From Scytalidium lignicola (lineage: Eukaryota; Ascomycota; Leotiomycetes), in the NCBI GenBank assembly GCA_002812745.2, contig NCSJ02000277.1, forward strand, positions 1 through 57,446: a stretch of 57,446 nucleotides of DNA, written 5' to 3'. Below are positions 33,716 to 46,523 of the stretch, one piece after another. Position numbers and translations under genes: made by a program. A model generated the notes under the pieces. It was not told where the DNA came from, did no database searches, and was given only the letters and a program-made list of their open reading frames with translations. Each line of letters opens with the position of its first letter. The stretch's first letter is position 1.

Positions 33716-36700
33716 GGCTAATCTGTTGGAGAAACCAAAGATGAAGAAAGAAGAAAAAGAAGATCTAAAATAATCTAAAGATGAATTTGTCTTGTTTAGA
33801 AATTGTGCGCAAAAGGAGTTCGAACAGAAAGGACAAAAAAAGGCTTCCGATCAAAAATTGGTGAATGACCTGCGAAACAATGGAAGTCGGTGACGTTCTC
33901 TGAGCCCTTGCACAGCCCTGGCGCGATAAGGCGGCTAGCCGATAAGTAGCGTTTCGGAGCCGGCGAACTGGCGAACTGGCGACTGTTTACGAATGGCACT
34001 GGGCAAATTTCGCACCAGATGAGAATCAATCAACGGAGGAACGTGAATGGCTCTAAGGACATCGTGGTTTTGTTTGAGGACGATACGGAAGGGAAAAAGG
34101 GGGAACATTGTTTGCTTCCACCGCGGGGGGACCCTTTTTGAGGCTATTCACAAGCCTTCACGCAGGCGCGCGAAGGGTGCAGTCTCCTGTCCAGCCAATC
34201 AATCGACCACGAGCTTAAATGCCCCCCATTTGCAGGCTCAAACATTGGATTGACCTCAAGAGTCGCAGTGTAGCCTCGTGGCTCACGTGAGAAGAGACCA
34301 GTCAGACCTTTTTTCCTGCCATATCTGGAGCAATTCTGATTTGTCCAGCCCATCTTAGTACAGATCTGGTAAATATAATTGGTGGTAGGATTGGTGGTTG
34401 TTGAATAATGGAGGAAGTCTTGTGATCCCAACAACGCCTTCATCACTATTTTCATCATTTTTTTTAATAAAAAAAAACTTTTACGTTACACAACTCAAGA
34501 AACACCAGAGCAACAGTTTCTTTAACAATTAGCTAATTAGACGATCTTATTGTCAGCTTAATACAATACACTGGGGAAAAAACATTGTGGGCATAAAGGA
34601 CAACGCATACACACGTAATTCATATAATACACATCTCTTAAGATTGACATAACTCCTGCACTCGAAAGGAAATAAGGAAATCGTTGTCCAGGATTTGACT
34701 AACTCAAATCCCGTTTTTTCGGTGAATAGATCGATTGAACTTCGGAACGAGGTACGCAACAAGTACCGGTAGCATGAATTGTAATTATGCACTCCGCTGG
34801 CTCTACAGCTAATATTAAGTGCACAGTGTGTACACAGAGTAAGCACTTACAATTGACGGCTATTCAACAATGGTGATTTCCACCAAAAAAACATTCAAGG
34901 ATTTCTCGGCAGAGATTGATAAGAAAAGAGCAAAAAATCGTTCGACTGTATATTAATCTAGCTTACGAAGAAGAAATTCCCCTTGTTTTCTAGAGCGCCA
35001 CGAAAGGGTTTTCCGCCGGCGGCAGTGCTGCAAGATAACAGTTTTGTGCGGGCCGAGCTGTGCTGATGGCGATGGCGATGGCAATGGCGACATATCTGCT
35101 GCTGTAAGGGAGAAGTAAGATAAGCATAGTTTGTTTTTTCTCGGCATAAGGATAACCAGGGGGATAGATACACACGATACAGTGCCGTACTGTGCAGTAA
35201 ATTGCATCACTTAGAAATCTCTCAGGTACGGGATTTCCGTTTCAGCGGTAGATCTTCACAGAAAGAAATAAAAATAAAATAAAACAAAAATNAAAAAAAG
35301 ACACCGGGGAGTATCGGAGTGGTGAACCCTATTCTGCTGAAGGAATGCATACACGAACGAAGCCACGATACATTATTAGATGCATAGCGGATGCTGTGTA
35401 ATACTGTAGGAATATACAGTACTCTGCAATCTTTTCTCGAGAGGACAGCCCTGAGAATTCGAGTTGCTGCAAACCCCCCCCTTCCCCTACGCTGCCCAAC
35501 TCCGGGATATCGTCAATGATGTCATGGTGCGTTCGGTCTAAGCGACAGGCGCCGATCAGGACTGGAATAGGGGAGTTGATCGGTCGGGGGGACGAGGTTG
35601 GGGTTGGAGGCTGGGGTTGGTTGGAGAGGAGGCAGTGGGAGGGGATTAAATGATTTATTTATTTATTTTTAAAGAAGCCGAATTTGAGGGCTGTGGAGAT
35701 GGACACACACGGACTGGCCCAAAGGTGTTGCTGGACGTGCTGGGACCGGTAAGCTGCCGCCGGAGATGCGACACCCGAATCGAACAAAGAGCCGTGGTGG
35801 GGTGGCGAACTCGGGCAGTCGTGGCGGGCCAATGTAGCAGGAAAGCCCTTAATTTTACCGTGGACTGTAATTACTCTACCACGTCTACAACCCCAGGACA
35901 CACGCCAGCTGGCCATGGGCCCCCGACACCGACAAAAAGGAGAATGCCATTTCCGCCACAGGCGCAATTTTCATCTGAGATCCCTTTTTTGCATCTCTTG
36001 CGCCCTGGATTCCGCTGCCGGTCTAACTCGGCCGTGTCCTGTCCTATCGTAACTGGAACATGCTGGAGTACCGGTAGCCTTTTTCCCCAGCGCAGTCGAA
36101 CTGCATCGCTAGCTTGCCCCGCAAATCTCATGGGCTTCCCGCTCCTCCTTCTCTCTTTCTCTCCCTGAATGTGACGTCGTTGGAGCATGGCATTTGGACA
36201 GCGCATTCGCCATCTTTGCTAGGTTACCGACGGGTCCAGTTACTTGGGCGCGACGGCTTTCTGCGAGAACCACCACGAACCACCAATTGTCGGGTCTGGG
36301 GATAGATCCGACAGTGTCATCTCACCAAAGCTAGGACCCCATGATGTGATTGTTCCTGGTGTGAGGCTGCGGGTCGAACGGCGCTGCCAGACGTTTGGGA
36401 ACTGCAATCTAACCGAAGATTCAACGATGTGAATGACGCTGTGGAACTTTAGTGAAGTTTTTTCTTTCTTTCTTAGGGTTGTTTATAATTCCCGTACTAT
36501 ATTTACTCCGGAGGAGAATAATCAATAATTTGCTTTCAATGGGGTTGGATTTTACCGTAGCTGGGGCATGGCCTTTCCTGCCCCCCGGACCTACCGTTCT
36601 GGACTTAGCCCTGAGTTGCCAGTTATGCAAAAAAAAGGGAGTATATCAGATCCTATATGACTTGCATTATGCCTCGAAGGCACAGCCCAAGCCTCGGTAT

Positions 36701-39700
36701 ACACCCCATAAATTGGTCAGAATGCTATTGCATATTCAAGTACACTGGCGCTAGCAATGGCTGATTGGGTGATAGGCACATAGGGCGATAGACAGGAGGA
36801 GAACGAGCCCATGACGTATGTGGACGCTTGCGTGAGTTTGACAGGTGTTGGGTATCTCCACCCATCCCTTAACATGCGCAGCTGCCAGCCCCTTATCAAA
36901 AGCCCTTCGATATCCGAGCTTCTAAACATAGAGTGACCTGGCCAAAAGGCCGTCGATCGCGAGGCAAAAAAACCCTTGATCGCCGACCTGTCAATTCTTT
37001 TCAAGTGTTCCATGGCCGTAGAAGCAATTGACTAAGACATTGGGGATACAGAAAAGAACGGAGGAGTCTCCGACACGAAGAGGTCTCAAAGTCGCGAGCC
37101 GAATGGAGTAAAGATCGGAGATAGGGCTGTGAGCCAAAGCTGTTCGATGAAGCAATTATCCAAAGCGTCGAAGCACCGTAGCACGAACCCATGCGCCAAG
37201 GAAAGAAGAGGGAAAGTCACTGAGCAGAGAGCATTAAAACACCAACCGTTAGAAGGGACAGACAGTGAGCACCGTAATATAGTGAAGAGCAATGTAATAT
37301 AGCGAAGGGTTGGTTGGCGTGCTGTAGATAAGTGTTTCTGTGTGCCGCGGTATCTACAATAGACAGTAGACAGCTAGAGTTGGTGCTATCACCGGTTCCA
37401 TTCCGTCGCAAGAGAGATGTTGGGCATTCCCCCGCTGTGCTGGGTGGTGGTTTGCTGCACCTCAAATCAGATTCGTTGTGGTGGAGAGACCGGGTTCGAG
37501 TCAGTGCAGCGCGATGCATCCCATTCTGCCAAATCGCATGCAGCAGCGCAAGCCGCTGGCGTCGTAGGGGGTGTGGGTTAGCTCGTTGACTTGTTGCCAG
37601 AGGGTTTGGAGCAAAGTGCTGAAAGAAGGGACCAAGCTATCATCTCAGCAAAATAATTAGTCCCCATCCACACCCTTTTCTGTTGCTCTGCCGTTGCTCA
37701 CAAAAGCGGCAGGTAGGGCAAAAAATGGGAATGGGGAAAGGAAGCAGAACGACGTTGCGACCGCCTGTGCCACAGGGTGTCAAGCCACGTACGCACACTC
37801 GTCACGTTTAAAACTGCCCTCACCACCGCCTTCAAACTGATCGACAATCTCAGCGTCATTCCAGCGATCCACCTTTGTGCGCTGCTAGAGAGCAGCAATG
37901 CAGAGCGCGGTATATTTTTGCCGGGCTTGCCAAAATGCATTTGGATCTCGGCCCTCGAAGATTATTTGCCTCCCAGAGTGGACGGATGGGTATGCTGCTC
38001 ATGAGCGAAAAACGTGGGTCGCGCGGTTCTCGAGACGGGCCTAGCTTGGAGCTGTTGGGGGATATAGCAATTTGAAAGTGCAAGTGAAAAGCGCATTCTC
38101 TTCTCTGCCATTTGTGCTAAATGGGATATGGGATTCTCGATAGCGGGAAGCGGTGGGGCGCCCTCGACTGTTGCACTCGCTGTTTTTAGCGAAAGCGAGC
38201 TTTGCCAAAGTAAGCCACACAATTGGTGCGTTGCCTCCTNGGGGGGGTNCCCTTGCCTTAAAACGGCGAATCTCATTTTCTCATTTCCCCCGATGCCCTT
38301 TGGACTTGCGCAATGGGACGAGTGGAAATTTGCTTTTAATTATCCCACTTCCTGGGGTTCGTTTTGACAGGTGAGCCTCAACAGGTGACGCTCCTGCAAT
38401 AATCGAACTCCCAAGCAAGAACAGCCAACGAGAAGGGATGTTGCAGCAAAAAAAAAAAAAAAACTGTACGCATCCATGTAGATTTAAATGAGAGGTTTTT
38501 CCTTACCAACATGTTGATACAGTACCTTAGGGCCGTGGCGCTTACGGCAAACCAAAATCGCCATCTGCCATCTGCCATCTAGATGCATTTTGTTCTTTTT
38601 TGTTCTGACCGACCGAATCTAAGCTCCCGGTGGGGGACCGGGTGCCTGTCTTCTGCCAATCGAACACCCATTCGTAGTGAGTAGCGCGCCCATCTTCTGA
38701 CACCTCTGGCTATCCCATCACGTCTCGGGCACCGGACCACGAGGGCGGTAAAGGCGTTCCGTACGCCTTCTCACACGTATGTGTTTGATGTAGAGTGATG
38801 CTCGAAGCCAATGGTTTCCTAGGTCTCACCACCAGATGATGTAGGGCTCTGGGCGAGACTGGTTATGTTTATATGCTTCCAAAAGACGTGTTTCAGTGTG
38901 GGCGCCAAGTACAGGTGCGGTTGGTGGAAGCGCAGAAAGTAAATTCGGCTCCCAATAGCGAAAATGAAACATGTCGCGTCTTTTTGCGCGAACTGCTGTC
39001 ATAGGGCTTGTTAGGCCCGTTACTCTAACTGCACGTCTTTTATCATTCTTTGATCATGACGTAGATATAAGAGTTGGGGATTCCTGTGCACCTAATAAAA
39101 CTGTGAAGGGCCCGGGTAAAATGGTCATGTGTCTGGAGGTGTAAACAGAAATTCGGTGTGGGACCCCGATACTTCATCGGGATAAATATTTTGGTTTGTG
39201 AGGGGCATCCACATGGTACCCACGTACAGTACAGTATTACAAGAACCACGGATGACGTTTACCTCACGATGTTTCAACGTCCGGTCCGAAGAAAATGGGG
39301 CACGGAAGTACAGTGGAAGCTGCGTATGAGTTTATAATGATAATGACGGCCGAAACCTCAGCTTCGATGGTCTTTGGAGGATCGGTAGACTCGGGACTGA
39401 CTAACAGCTCTCTGTCCCATCTGTGTGGAACAATAATTGCCCTCTTTGCGTTAATTACATTCGTTGCGTCGTTACGTCGTTACGTCTAGACTGCGTTAAG
39501 CATAATATAGCTCTGGTCCTATTTTCTCAGCCTAAGCTTCTTTTGCGATCGGGGGGTTTGATTTATGACGATGTTACATTTCGCCCAGTGCTGCCGCAAT
39601 TGAACCCCCTGCGACCTCGAAATCGCTTGCCCTATCTAAAAGTTAGCATTGCCCCGCGAAAAAGAAAAGCTAGGGCCACGATTGCTATCGCTGCAACTAA

Positions 39701-40902
39701 AATACCGTTTAGAACTCGTTATGGTTTGATGCAGCTTCTTCTGTAATGCTCCCATCATGTTTCGTTGTTAGTAATTCCCCAAAATATGCTGTCGAGTGCT
39801 ACAGACGCAACTACACTCGGCGGTCTGTGTGTTGGCAGGCACATGGGGGCAAAACTAAAGGTGTCGCACTGATCGATGTACCGTAGTCCATAGTCCGTAG
39901 TTCCTCGTGTATGGATTTGTGGCTGGAGGGCACGCAACTGAACCGTTAGAGCAGGCAGTCTGCTTCTCGGTAGTCAGTACCGTGAGACGAGGGGTGAGAA
40001 GCACTGTAGATGCGATACTTTGGAAAGAATGTGGAATGGTTTATCTACTTGCAATACAGCATGGCGGTTTGTTGTAATAGACAATGCTGCAGTTAGATAT
40101 CTCCCATTATGGAACCATACTGTACAGTAATAACCATAACTGTACAAACGTCAATACCATAGCGAGGCCATGTGGGTTGCTGGTGCGCCGAAGTCTGAAA
40201 CGTGATCGATCGATCGAGCATCTACAGAGTACAGTAATAAACAAGACGGCATGTGAGTACGTACCTCGTCACTCGTAATTACTGTATAACCAAAAGTAGT
40301 CAAGTCTCGCCGGGGCAATATATGTCACTCATTGCTTCACTGCCGTGGGTTCGTGGTCGATTTGAGAGCAAAAGAATAATCATACAGCTCATACAGTCAT
40401 GTTTCAGTCGCCGTGTGCTCCAGGTAGATTGGGTACCCGTTCGCTGTACTGCTCATGCACCCGCGCCCGGTACAGTACAGTATGATGGCAAAGGCGATTG
40501 ATGCTATTACTATTCATGATGTGTTTCCAGGATCCAACTCAGGGCTCCCCTCACCACGCAGGACGACGACTAAACCTCGAGATCCGCACATCTGATGAAG
40601 ACAGTCGCCACCTGGCCCAGCGTGATGGTGCAACGACTGCCATACGAGAATACGGCTTCGAGAAGGGGAGAGCCGCAAGGACGGAGAGGATCGTCCGGGT
40701 GAAGATGATGAAGATGGTTTGTGGCTGTGGCTGAAGCGTTGTGGTGATGGGGATTGCGTGGACGAAGAGCGGGGAGTGCTGCTTTGCTTGCAATGCGGTG
40801 CTGCCTTTGTGGATTCCAAGGCAGGGCGGAGATGACGCTGCTTTTANCAGGGGGGGTTNAGAGGGAGGAGAGAAAGTGCAGATAGGGAGAGAAAAGACTT
40901 AC
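33716..40902. other. gene desert
   Basis: About 7.2 kb without a gene I can support. Open frames are short and show no domain. It contains GTAC motifs (near 35178-35195, 39224-39237, 40118-40130 and 40468-40480), an A17 tract at about 38450, and N bases at 35292, 38240, 38249, 40847 and 40859. The segment just after 33716 should be the OSBP promoter. Non-coding RNA genes cannot be excluded by eye. Confidence 0.5.
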
Positions 40903-41047
40903 CGGCCATATGTCTAGTTGCCCAGTCTGCGTCTGGGTCAACTTCTATGGGCTTCTGATGCGATCCTCCTCCGTGCGCTGCTGTTAAACCTGCCATTGCT
41001 ACTGAGAAGGCGGCGTAGATGCGGAGTGTGCTCCTAGTGAAAGGCAT
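40903..41047 (-). pseudogene. orphan first exon of a nucleobindin-like EF-hand protein
   Basis: 48 codons plus one base: a signal peptide (MPFTRSTLRIYAAFSVAMAG, cleaved near TAAHG), then VDPDADWATRHMA, ending at a consensus donor GTAAGT. This is the start of the fungal Ssp120/nucleobindin-like secretory-pathway calcium-binding proteins, where DWATRHMAEEHH leads into FD-x-FFxLHDYD and EF hands. The exon phase even leaves the G expected for the next Glu codon. No EF-hand exon is found downstream within the window, and two N bases sit in the next 60 bp (40847, 40859). It is a broken gene, a very long intron or a misassembly. It is divergent from ORC6, which is 446 bp away. Confidence 0.5.
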
Positions 41048-41492
41048 TGTGGAAATTGTGGCCGTTTTGTCTGGAGTAAAATATGCTCATAGGAAGGAGA
41101 AGAGAAAAGTAAAACCGGATTCCCCTCTGGCTTGGTTGGTTTTACACAAATGAAGGTGGTTGAGGGAAGGTTCAATTATTTTTTTGGTTGTTGGATACGG
41201 TTTCACTTCCACTTCAACGGGGTCGTTTAGCTAAGCTTGGGGCTGGAGCTTCCCGTTGATGGGGGAGTGATGTAAGACCAACAGGGGTGTCGCGTAGTTT
41301 CAAGCGCGAAATCCAGGCACCGCGGTGGATTGGCGAGGCTGTGATTTAAAGACTGCAATATATTTTATAGCGAGGGAAATATCGACACCACGAGCAGGCA
41401 GTGTTCAATTAATATATATTTTTGAGTGTGAGAAAAGTAGGGAGAGCGTGACAAACCAAAGTTAGAGTACAAAAAAATACTCAACGATTCCA
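41048..41492. promoter_or_regulatory. ORC6 upstream region
   Basis: 445 bp between the orphan exon and ORC6. Contains GCGCGAAA at 41304-41311 and an AT-rich stretch just before the start. Confidence 0.4.
41304..41311 (+). promoter_or_regulatory. SCB/E2F-like GCGCGAAA upstream of ORC6
   Basis: Contains CGCGAAA, a match to the SBF consensus CRCGAAA, and reads TTTCGCGC on the other strand, like an E2F site. It lies about 180 bp upstream of the ORC6 ATG. Motif match only. Confidence 0.3.
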
Positions 41493-42950
41493 ATGAGTCG
41501 ACCAATTGATCAAGCTCTCAGCAACCTCATCCCAAGGCACAATGGCCCTCTTCCACAAGAACTTGTCGACCTCGCCAGCTCACTACTCGCGCAATCACGA
41601 GTCAAGGCAAGCACGCTGAAGCCAGACGAAGAGATCGGACGGACGTACGTCTGCGCGAATATAGCATGCGAAAGGTGCGCAATTCCCTTCCATCATGAAG
41701 AATCTCTTAACACAGGGGCGAATTTCAACTAACCTCTGAACCCTTTTTCAAATAGACTGAAAACCAGTCTCAACCTCCCCAAAATCGAACCCCGACCTCC
41801 CTGTGCTCCAAGAATCTACGCAAGACTCTACAACCACTTCGAAACCCTCCTAGCCACCTCCTCGCGCGGCAGCACAAACACACCACGCTCGAAATCAAAG
41901 ACAGCAACTACATCAACCCCTCAATCCCGCAAACGCCCCATCCCGACAACTCCATCCAAAGCCATCACAGCCACAGGAGAAGAAGACGAAGAAGCAGATG
42001 CCTCCCCAACAATAAAACGCCGCTCAAGAACGCAACATAACACCGTCCCCCTTATATTATCAACAACATCATCATCCTGGCGAACACCGAGAGCAGGTCT
42101 AAAATACAAAACAGCAGCTGAGAAATCCGCCGCCGTGCCCCGCTGGATCACGCCTTGCGTGAGGGTGCTATGTCGGAAACTACGCACCAGGACAGCGATT
42201 CCACATGTCCTTGCCGGCGTGGAGACTGTGTTGACGTTACCTTGTCCTGGAGCCGGTGGTGGAGAAGAAGATGATGATGGAGGTGGGAATACTTCGCCGA
42301 CAACGGTAAAGGTGAGGAAACAGAAGAATATGAAGGGGAAGGGGAAAGAGAAAGATAAACTTCCTGCACTGATTGCTGCGATTTGGTTCTTCGTTACTAC
42401 ACGGCTCCGTGGCACGGCGACGGATGGGAAGGCGTATGTTCGTGAGCGGAAGGCGGTGTTGGATGTGCTTGGGCAGCAGGTTCGGAACGATGAGTGGGTT
42501 TTGGAGAGGCTTGGGAAGGATAAGGACAGGGGTGAAGCAGAAAATGAAGAAAAGAACTGGCTCGGTTGGGAAACTGTAGGACCTAAGGACGTAGATGATT
42601 GGTTGTTGGAGATTAATTCCTCGGGGTGGTTAATGTTGGATTGGTTTACGAATATTGTTGAAGGGTCGGGAGGGGAGGATTTAGATGGTGGGGAGATTGA
42701 AGGAGAAGAGGAGGAAGAAGATGATGTTGATGTGGATGATAATGATGATAATGTAAAGACAGATGTCATGAATGGGACTGGGGCTGGACTGGGTACTATG
42801 ATCAATGATAGAATACATTGTCTTACCGATGCTAAGAGGAGGGAGTATGCGTTGTGGAAGGAGAAGATTATGGCTCGAATTGTGGAGATCGAGAACGAAC
42901 AGAAGCGATCAGGGACGAGTTCTGGGGGAATGGATACATCTGAGGGGTGA
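41493..42950 (+). CDS. ORC6: origin recognition complex subunit 6
   Basis: Predicted 458-residue Orc6, part of the complex that marks replication origins and loads MCM. Exons are 41493-41674 and 41756-42950, with an 81-nt intron joining CANIACER to LKTSLNL. The first 110 residues (QALSNLIPRHNGPLPQELVDL, then LLAQSRVKASTLKPDEEIGR, and PRPPCAPRIYARLY) form the N-terminal cyclin-box-like fold of fungal Orc6. A disordered linker with TTSTPQSRKRPIPTTPSK has S/T-P sites near basic residues, as in CDK-regulated Orc6. A second helical domain (VPRWITPCVRVLCRKLRTRT and LPALIAAIWFFVTTRL) follows. The C-terminal part has a long Asp/Glu run. A 294-codon frame on the opposite strand is only a shadow. Confident. 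Confidence 0.88.
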
Positions 42951-45900
42951 GTTCTGTTTTTGGTTTATTACATCATCAGCGAGAAGGGAGTTTTGCCCCG
43001 GGTCATATATATATATTGCAAATCTGTGTAGCATTATCAAAAGAAAGGGAAGGAGATAGCTTGTAAACTGATATGAATTATGTATTGTATATACGGAGCT
43101 GTAAAACGATGCCTTTGTACTAGAGTAGGATCGCTTTCCTTCTCAGCCGTGGAATATAACTAGCTATCTTCTTACCGTCGAGGTATTGGCGTAGATACAC
43201 ATGCAGTGAGGCCTCAGAATGACAGGAATAGGGTTTTGTATGTATGAACCATAGGGAGGTTTCTTGAGCGAGCTCACCTTCTAACAGAGATGGCATGTAG
43301 TCAACTTAACCGCCCTGTAGACCTAGGGATCCAGCTAGTTATGCTCTCCAGATCAACTGTACCTAGTAGTGTAGCTCGAAGCTTTTCACATAGCTACGGA
43401 GGTCTCTCTCTGTATGGTAAATGTGTTATGGTATAATCAGAAAAGAACGGAAGATTTGCTTCTTTAGAGAGAGAAATCAGTAGAGAAGACTGATATGTAG
43501 AGGCTACTTAGCTCTGACAATTCTTGAGACTGTTAAAGACGGTAACGTCTTTCTATTCTTACCTACACAAGGAGAGAGGCAGAGAGGAGAGAGAGAGTGT
43601 GTGTGAGCGTGTGAGTCTAGCATCTTGGTGGTCTAGAAGAAGGCACGAGATCATAAAAGCAGACACCGTAAGCTGAGACTGGTGTGCTTCCCAGTCCGTG
43701 CTCTTAGCTACTAAGACTCACAAAGATGTCCCGACCAGAAGCATCCGACGAGAGTTTAGGAAATGGGACCTTGCCTTGATAGATGGATTGTGAGGTAGAG
43801 GAGCAGAAGACTGCCGTTCCTGGGCTCTTGAAAAGAAGCAAAGAAAGATTTGAAAATCTGCTGCAGGCTGTCCAGAATACTCTCTGCATAGCTTACGCGT
43901 CAACAAACTCGTTCATCCTAGTCTGTTGGTTCTCACACCCTCTCTCTCCATCTCTCTCTTACCGCCACCTGTTCGTCCCCTCAATAGAGAGGGGTTCGAG
44001 CCAGGGAAGTTGACGTTAGATGGCAGGGTTATCAAAAATACAGACCTTAGCCTTTTGCAGTTTTATTGCTAACAGCAAAGGAAGAAGAAAAAACCACCCC
44101 ATGTAAACAAGGACATATATTTTCAATATCTGCTAATGATCCGGTGATCAACTCTAGCCTTTGATTCGTTTGTGTGTTTACCAGCCATCAAAGACGAGCA
44201 GTTTCATACCGTAGCAGTATCCATCAATCAATGTAGGTAGGAGAAAGCGATGGAGGAGCGTTTAGTGACGTTGTTCCAATCCGAGTTACATGCAATCGAC
44301 CATAAGCAATGATCCCAGTGCGCATGAAGATTAGGTGTCCGTGGACTCCGCGGAAGTATCACGGGTAGCTAATCTACTCCGCAATTCGCCAATCAAGCAT
44401 CTGCCCCGCCTGTGATTCTCAAACATCCAGGATGCTTCTTGTCGAAAACCTAGTCATTCAGCATTTCAGTGCTACTCTGCTGCTCTTCTTCCTCTGCCGG
44501 TCGGTATTTGTATTTGATGCCGGTCGATCCCTGTGCCTGACCATGCTCAGCTCTGCGTCACAACTTGCATTCAGCACCAGATGTTGAAGCGCAAAAGGCG
44601 CATGCGGCGCATAAGGCGCTAGGAAATCGGGAGGAGTAAAATCGTTTGAAGGTAGAGGGAGAATGGACATTGGTGAATTGCGGGTTGTCGCCGGCCAGAA
44701 CAGCCAGCCCCGCGAGAAAAGGGTCTGGGCAACATGGAGGGGTTCAGATGCGGGGCTGATTCGGTCGTCGCATTTCAATCTGTGGCAATAATCTACAGTA
44801 TCAGTGAGTATCTCAGATGCCTTGACCGGTTGTTGTGAAATAGAAAATGGGGGAGTGTATTGCAGAACTAGTCATTGCTTAGATCTCCGCGGATGATGAT
44901 CTGAAAAGTAATTAAGTTATCGGTCATTTCTTCGCTGGATAGGGTCAATATGCTTCGGCATTTCTCACTACACGCGTACTGTAGCTGCATCTGCGCCGCT
45001 TCCTGCTGGAGGGGAAAGGCTGAAGAAGTGTTTCTTTTTCACTTGAGACACCTCGCCACCTCGCGCCCAGTGCCGAGCAATGTTTATCAACTTGATATCC
45101 AACACCGCTCTCTCTGGAGTGAAGCAGCCGAGGGCGAAACAGCTACAGCTACAGCAACAACAAGCACTGTCAACAGTTAAGCCCACGCGCACAAGTCAGA
45201 ACCATGAGAGGTCCCGCCGTTTGNTTTTTTGTTGCATCATAGAGGACTCGTATCGTCACGAAAGCGGTCTCACTGGTGCCAAGATGAGGAAAACAAAGGA
45301 AGACCGTGCGTTGCAGGTATATGTGGTTTTGGGTATGACCTCTCGTGGAGGGGCTGGAGCGGACAGGACTCGAATCACGAGGAAGTTATGCACGCTCGGA
45401 GCCCTTTGGTGATAGGATTTGCATACCACCCAGTTAACTTCACCAAGGAAGTATTCACCCGTGATCTTTGACCTTTGGGAACATCCATCTGTGTAGAAAT
45501 GGTTCATGCATGTCCGTTGTAGACCGCAAGAAGAAGCGGATGGGCTGAGGCTCGTTTAAGGTCTGAGGTCGGTGTAAAAGCTGGATGAAGCTGCACTCGG
45601 GATGTTTTAGACGATGTCCTGCATCGGCAAGAGAGATCGATCTGGCACTCCTGCAGAGTTTGGTGGTGCAGCGGAGTGAAGTGCAGGCGTTATGTCCGAA
45701 CGAGGCTATTTGAGTTGTCTGTCTGCCTTGCCTTGCCTGTCTTGTCTACATGATGGCACAGCATTTTGAATCCCACCCTTTTCCCTCTTTCTAACTGATA
45801 CCGCTATCACAATCGATAGCAGCGGGGTTATAGACCAGGTATAGAGGTTGGATAGATTAGGGAATGGAGGGTCTTTTGCTAGAGATATACTTGTGTGATT

Positions 45901-46504
45901 TGACATAAGCCATATACAGTAAAGCTGAGTGGCTGTCCGTCGCAATTTAGATGGTATTATCAGGATCGAGGTATATGTTGCAGCCTACAATAAATATCTC
46001 TTGTAATGACACTCGCCTCAATAAGAGATTGGCGACCAAAGAAACTTTCATGTGATGAGGTTGATGTAGCTGATGTGTGTATGTGCGCAATGGTGGCAAT
46101 TGGGGGTTTCTGCTGGTATTGGAACTGTACAGTAGTAGTAGTAGTGATGGTAGTAGCTTGATCTGATTTGTTGACTGATGTGAAGTAATTACAAGTTAGC
46201 AGCTCCCTGGCCGGTGACAAAAGAGATGTCAGGTAGGGTTGCAATTGAAGTGAGGGTGACAGGAAATGTATGTCATGTCACATCCCTTATAGCCGCCGCG
46301 TTGAAGATACACACGAATAAACGTACCTGGTGGTGGTGGAGCTAGGTGAGAGAGGTCTTGATCCTGCATTTGTACTGTACCGGAACTCAATCGTTGTTGG
46401 TCGATGGTTGAACGTTTAATCGTCTACAGTAATAACCCTGAGCGAAAGACAGGGTGGTTACTCCCCCTTACTTTCGAGATACCTGGGCAACTAGACCCCA
46501 CGTT

Positions 46505-46523
46505 CATCATCATCATCATCATC
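46505..46523. repeat. (CAT)6 trinucleotide repeat
   Basis: Near-perfect CAT repeat in non-coding sequence. Confidence 0.8.

Noticed and set aside
41921..42805. 294-codon minus-strand open frame, Ser-rich
   Set aside because: Exact antisense of ORC6 exon 2. The Ser-rich bias mirrors the acidic codons of ORC6.
43992..44001. GGTTCGAGCC resembling a tRNA T-arm; similar hits near 25431, 37494 and 45370
   Set aside because: Flanking bases do not form the 5-bp T stem, and no acceptor, D or anticodon arms could be folded by eye.
43783..44013. 76-codon plus-strand frame starting MDCEVEEQK
   Set aside because: The first part looks protein-like but the rest degrades into CT-repeat translation. Too weak to call another orphan exon.
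44458..44778. 106-codon minus-strand frame in the 43-49 kb desert
   Set aside because: No domain, no splice context, isolated. Cannot be separated from chance.
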